From: Blastobasis lacticolella
Lineage: Eukaryota; Arthropoda; Insecta; Lepidoptera; Blastobasidae
Reading direction: 5' to 3'
Length of the DNA: 64,000 nt
Assembly: GCA_905147135.1 (NCBI GenBank)
Contig: LR990061.1
Span: 10,144,026 to 10,208,025 of the forward strand
Shown: positions 63,101 through 64,000 of the stretch, piece after piece
Layout of the letters: each line of letters opens with the position of its first letter
How positions within the stretch are numbered: position 1 is the first letter of the stretch
Made by a program: the position numbers and the translations under genes
Notes under the pieces: model-generated
Database searches by the model: none
Told to the model about the DNA's origin: nothing
The model's input: the letters and a program-made list of their open reading frames with translations, nothing else

Positions 63101-64000
63101 TTATTTTTATTTTATTTGATTATTTTAAGTATACTAGAAATTGTATTTAATTTCAAAATTTAAAATGTGTATGTTTTGCCTGAAACATTAATATTGGTTT
63201 ATTGATTTTAATTACCTGTGCTGGTCGAGCATATCTTCCACATTGAGGTTGTCAATCTTCACCTCCACCTCAAAGCGTGCCATATTCTGCTTGGGCTGGA
63301 TCTGCAGAGAGAGTAGCACCCGTCGTGTCTCGTAGTCCTGGCGGTTTAGCCCTACCACTTCCAGCTGGAATAGAATATAACACATATTTAGGATATAATA
63401 GATATTGCGATGGATTGACATCGCAGAGTCTGATGTGAGAGCTAATGGCATACGACGCGAGGATGCCCAAGACCGGGCGAAATGGAGGAAAATGAGCCGG
63501 AAGGCGGATTCTGGCAGGCGCCGGACTGACAGCTCGGATGATGATGATGAAAAGATATTTATGCTATGAAATGGGCTGTTGAATGAAAATTATTCTACGA
63601 AATTAATGCAGCTGTTGAAATTATAGTCAGATTATCTTGGTTACAGCACAGTACAGTTGGTACAGGTTATAAAAATTAAGCAGTATTCTCAGTTTGTGTA
63701 CCAGGTTGAATCCTCACTCCTCCTTACCACAGTTAAGTAGGTCAACTGTAGGTACCTAGGTAGGAATAATCTCAATATTGAGATCATACTTTTGGTCCTT
63801 CGAACCAGATGGATGGCAATCAATATTCTAATGTTGTCTTTATAGTTAATAAAGTAAGAAGCTGCAGCAATAAAATTATATTTATTTTACTAATAAAAAG
63901 AAACAAACCGTTATGGGCTGCTTGGTGCCGCGCGGGGGCGTTCCGAAAATAAATCCGGAGTGATGGCGTCCGCTGTAAATATAACGTAGCCATGGCGGCA
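50732..64000 (-). CDS. Scgalpha: alpha/epsilon-sarcoglycan (Scgalpha), 3' seven exons; 5' end outside window
   Basis: Exons in gene order: >64000-63909, 63364-63216, 61497-61366, 54689-54515, 53670-53420, 51804-51712, 51173-50732. All junctions are GT/AG and all phases agree (443 residues). Family landmarks, as in vertebrate epsilon-sarcoglycan, are PPWLRYI..., LEVVGLNRQDYETRR, VEVKIDNLNVEDMLD, LEDILRTKLW, LVIRLGSAVPFS, CPREYKRTTVERLFRDAG with LDWCSFEL, and one transmembrane helix (LAVPLLLLLLSIAALTAVL) followed by a long cytoplasmic tail. In the family it is a single-pass glycoprotein of the dystrophin-associated sarcoglycan complex in muscle membrane, linking matrix and cytoskeleton. The tail is longer than in vertebrates and carries repeated YVxxKP-type motifs. 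The signal peptide and first domain lie beyond the edge. Confidence 0.93.
51320..51615. repeat. CTTCGG-rich palindromic cluster, Scgalpha intron
   Basis: Words CCTTCGG, GGCTTCGGC, CCGAAGGTTT, GACCGAAGGTTG, GGCTTCGGGTACGGCTTCGG and ACCTTCGG recur in both orientations over about 300 bases, with both ends carrying GGCTTCGGCC-like words. Possibly an inverted-repeat element. Confidence 0.55.
51712..51804 (-). CDS. Scgalpha: Scgalpha exon (31 residues, juxtamembrane cytoplasmic)
   Basis: Acceptor ATCTGTACCCACAG, donor GTAAAT. Length 93 with start and end phases that match both neighbours. Encodes HKSGRVELCRPSVPHS and following polar residues. Confidence 0.8.
51855..52190. mobile_element. MITE-like element with about 100-bp inverted arms, Scgalpha intron
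   Basis: Left arm about 51,860-51,965 and right arm about 52,080-52,185 are inverted, sharing GCAGTTCTTTCCGTCCAAT, GCAGTATTTTGACAACTGTA, CTTCTCAGTAACGCCA and CCCTATTTTTGAAACC (few mismatches). The interior has a second inverted pair, ACGCGAGCGCTCGCGT / CGCGAGCGCTCGCGTGG. The left end is about 55 bases from the preceding exon. Confidence 0.85.
53130..53390 (+). mobile_element. LINE C-terminal fragment, Scgalpha intron
   Basis: GCCTTCAAGGCTAGAGTGAA encodes FKARVNRLF after a WN.LP-type stretch (GGAACACGTTGCCCTGTG). Ends 30 bases from the transmembrane exon. Confidence 0.7.
53420..53670 (-). CDS. Scgalpha: Scgalpha transmembrane exon (83 residues)
   Basis: Acceptor TTCCATTACAG, donor GTGAGT. 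Encodes YNTIYKERTTEHLEYLTELP, then a linker and the hydrophobic stretch TLAVPLLLLLLSIAALTAVL (plus CFHYAA), the single membrane helix. The position of TLAVP aligns with the vertebrate protein. Confidence 0.9.
53918..53967 (-). pseudogene. Scgalpha exon copy, fragment 2 (scrambled)
   Basis: The minus strand reads GAAGAGGCTACAGGAGAATT and on to CCGCTCT, matching the KRLREEVRPL part of exon 54,515-54,689, and then jumps directly to GTCGACTGGTGCAGTT, matching LDWCSF. The middle of the exon is absent and the two parts are in different frames. Confidence 0.75.
54045..54110 (-). pseudogene. Scgalpha exon copy, fragment 1 (scrambled)
   Basis: The minus strand reads AACTGAGTTCAAAG (STELK part) then CTGCCATCGGGAATACAAGC and GGGCGGCCGTCGA (the CPREYKRTTVE part). 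The piece missing here is what fragment 2 retains. No splice sites are visible around it. Confidence 0.75.
54515..54689 (-). CDS. Scgalpha: Scgalpha membrane-proximal extracellular exon (58 residues)
   Basis: Acceptor CTCTTCCAG-type (CTTCCAG), donor GTAAGA. Encodes LVIRLGSAVPFSTELKRLRE, LPACPREYKRTT and AGMTLDWCSFEL, with the conserved Cys residues and the DWC motif of the family. Confidence 0.93.
54735..55118 (+). repeat. about 53-bp tandem repeat split by a LINE tail, Scgalpha intron
   Basis: Four units of TTTTGG.CTTGGTTGCGTTTTCT plus AGAAC.G.CCTAGTGGCAAAGCAG: two at about 54,735-54,840 and two at about 55,011-55,118. The array is interrupted by the insert at 54,841-55,010. Confidence 0.85.
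54841..55010 (+). mobile_element. LINE 3'-end insertion with 5-bp target-site duplication
   Basis: Begins after AGTAT with a CGTATCGTATCGTAT stretch, carries GGGCAACGCATCAGTGACTC and CAATCAGGTGGCCCGCTTGC, and ends in an A run followed again by AGTAT. Clean retrotransposition into the 53-bp array. Confidence 0.8.
55334..55682. repeat. inverted repeat with perfect 67-bp arms, left boundary of a composite
   Basis: Left arm 55,334-55,402 and right arm 55,613-55,682 appear identical in inverted orientation (words TATATGATCAAACGAACTTC, GCGAAGTTCGATCGATATTA, TATGAGTCGCTTCATTCGAA). The arms enclose about 210 bp that include the copy of the terminal repeat described next. Confidence 0.85.
55394..55562 (+). 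repeat. left long terminal inverted repeat of the DIRS-like composite
   Basis: About 165 bp (AAGATATAAGATAATTCACA through CGATACAACCAGCCGCCATT to ACGTCATTC) matched in inverted orientation by 60,529-60,696 with few differences. Its first 46 bases are repeated again at 55,687-55,732. Confidence 0.85.
55915..56154 (+). mobile_element. MITE-like element D, copy 2
   Basis: 240 bp. Ends TAGCCGTATTCACAATG and CATTGTGAATACGGCTA are exact inverted repeats, with an exact CTG duplication on both sides (55,912-55,914 and 56,155-56,157). Opposite orientation to the 22,089-22,338 copy. Confidence 0.9.
56160..57850. other. interior of the composite, nothing assigned
   Basis: A GC-rich patch at 56,180-56,340 with an open minus-strand frame, an AT-rich stretch at 56,580-56,780 with repeated AACTTTTTATTA words, and otherwise no recognised motif. 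The 56,2xx frame was compared with the missing sarcoglycan parts and does not match. Confidence 0.5.
57860..58297 (-). mobile_element. DIRS-type reverse transcriptase fragment (frameshifted)
   Basis: The frame ending at 57,977 reads FTTFQPYRISISVAPRGF and TKVMTKV. After a one-base shift the next frame (about 57,970 to 57,855) reads RSQGSKSVLYLDDIICIGND and FEECLSNV. YLDD lies at about 57,941-57,952 and is the catalytic motif. The 'AP.vFTK.m' to 'LRs.G..sV.YLDD' spacing is that of DIRS/YR-retroelement polymerases and differs from the LINE fragments elsewhere in the window. Non-functional as it stands. Confidence 0.7.
58500..58990 (-). other. GC-rich open segment of unknown origin
   Basis: Two overlapping minus-strand frames: one reads TYSNEENTIFIAVKYLSD near 58,860-58,800, another CDLYFMDSNGKAFLNVVRNT near 58,805-58,745. 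The apparent switch of frame suggests one decayed protein. No family is recognised. A CGCCGCCGCGCCGT simple repeat lies at 58,910-58,965. Its position relative to the RT suggests a gag-like region, but this is a guess. Confidence 0.35.
59641..60275 (+). repeat. 90-bp tandem array with decaying half-units
   Basis: Units begin CACATTGCCTTCGTGATGGT at 59,641, 59,731 and 59,821 and are almost identical. Each has two related halves, both holding a TCGTG.TGGTTC.CGACCAAC core. Further diverged half-units are near 59,915, 60,085, 60,150 and 60,240. The long open frames on both strands are a product of the 90-base period (30 codons) and are not genes. Confidence 0.95.
60529..60696 (-). repeat. right long terminal inverted repeat of the composite
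   Basis: GGAATGACGTAAAAATGGCG to GAAGAATGAAGCGACGAAAT, the reverse complement of the left repeat at 55,394-55,562. The last 46 bases also match 55,687-55,732 exactly. Confidence 0.85.
60696..60885 (+). mobile_element. dispersed repeat family B, abutting the composite
   Basis: Starts within the family (TTGCTATAATCTCCACGCCT) immediately at the end of the right inverted repeat, and ends GTGTAAGGGGTTGTAGCTAT. Its 5' part is missing, as if cut by the composite. Confidence 0.65.
61120..61330 (-). mobile_element. RTE-type LINE fragment, Scgalpha intron
   Basis: The plus strand has GAGATCTCCACAAACACCGG, TTCCGCATCCAGTTGGTAAC and TCGTCGGTCCACCTTGTGGG, the complement of the RTE C-terminus at 14,695-14,830. 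Ends about 35 bases from the exon at 61,366. Confidence 0.7.
61366..61497 (-). CDS. Scgalpha: Scgalpha extracellular exon (44 residues)
   Basis: Acceptor CTGTTCCCAG, donor GTATGT. Encodes MASLEDILRTKLW then YPTFLASAIDMGARLPL, equal in position to the vertebrate 'GDFLGAVKNVW' to 'ALDRGGRVPLP' stretch. 132 bases with consistent phases. Confidence 0.93.
61575..61830 (+). repeat. dispersed repeat family A, long copy, Scgalpha intron
   Basis: GCGCAACGTCGTTCGCGTGG, then GAAAACCGCATTAAAATCCG, TACATAGATACAGACAATAA and GACTGCGGGAAGCGACTTTG. The most complete copy in the window. Confidence 0.75.
62215..62360 (+). mobile_element. RTE-type LINE terminus
   Basis: CGCGAGGATACCGAAGATCG and GAGTAGGAAAGCGGACCATG, ending in TGATGATGATGATGA. 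A better preserved sister is at 63,455-63,555. Confidence 0.6.
62389..62514. mobile_element. short MITE-like element with TTA flanks
   Basis: About 126 bp between TTA on each side. Ends GGCGCTGTTCTAATTGGCAC and the complement of TTGCCAATTAAGACAGCGCC. Interior arms GGTCGTGCGACCATGG are also inverted. A related half is at 27,430-27,475 (CTGTCCTAATTGGCAACG). Confidence 0.8.
63216..63364 (-). CDS. Scgalpha: Scgalpha extracellular exon (49 residues)
   Basis: Acceptor TATTCCAG, donor GTAATT. Encodes LEVVGLNRQDYETRRVLLSL and EVKIDNLNVEDMLDQH, closely aligned with the vertebrate 'TAYNRRTFETARHNL' to 'IKNMNVEEML' region. This is the end of the cadherin-like domain. Confidence 0.95.
63455..63555 (+). 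mobile_element. RTE-type LINE terminus in the small Scgalpha intron
   Basis: Reads AQDRAKWRKMSRKADSG then R..TDSSDDDD from the ATGATGATGATGA end, the RTE C-terminus and its simple-repeat tail. Confidence 0.65.
63909..64000 (-). CDS. Scgalpha: Scgalpha exon, partial at window edge
   Basis: Donor GTTTGT. The frame set by the next exon reads PPWLRYIYSGRHHSGFIFG then TPPRGTKQPIT, matching the vertebrate '[21 protein letters not shown]' stretch. The exon continues past 64,000. The other frames contain a stop or do not match. Confidence 0.9.

Overview
This is a eukaryotic, AT-rich and repeat-dense stretch that reads as insect and most probably lepidopteran. The basis is the ebony protein sequence, short exons in AT-rich introns, and repeat types typical of moth and butterfly genomes (tRNA-derived SINEs, RTE/Jockey/R2-like LINE tails, many short inverted-repeat elements). 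The species cannot be named from the sequence. No bacterial features, CRISPR arrays, rRNA genes or convincing functional tRNA genes were seen.

Two real protein genes are present, in convergent orientation. (1) ebony (N-beta-alanyl-amine synthase), plus strand, 27,556-47,867. Sixteen coding exons with GT/AG boundaries join in frame to 859 codons plus stop. The product is a small NRPS-like enzyme with an adenylation domain, a peptidyl-carrier domain and a C-terminal amine-selecting domain. It joins beta-alanine to dopamine (pigmentation, cuticle tanning) and to histamine or other amines. (2) An alpha/epsilon-sarcoglycan orthologue (Scgalpha), minus strand, entering at the right edge and ending at 50,732. 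Seven exons (443 residues visible) give the end of the extracellular N-terminal domain, the cysteine-containing membrane-proximal part, one transmembrane helix and a long cytoplasmic tail. The 5' part of the gene lies beyond the window. The two stop codons are 2.9 kb apart.

Layout: 1-27,546 is intergenic or 5'-flanking DNA made almost wholly of decayed repeats (LINE fragments, two SINE families, MITE-like elements, an AC microsatellite). 27,547-49,000 is ebony, with a 5.0 kb first coding intron full of inverted-repeat elements and a 50-bp tandem repeat directly after the stop. 49,005-50,520 is the convergent spacer. 50,523-64,000 is the sarcoglycan gene. Its 6.7-kb intron holds a broken DIRS-like retroelement enclosed by inverted repeats and a 90-bp tandem array, and a shorter intron holds scrambled copies of the neighbouring exon.

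Nothing suggests that the two genes work together in a pathway. The most interesting observations are the DIRS-like composite, the scrambled exon copies, several insertions with readable target-site duplications, and the palindromic elements in ebony intron 1, a place where cis-regulatory change could affect pigmentation.
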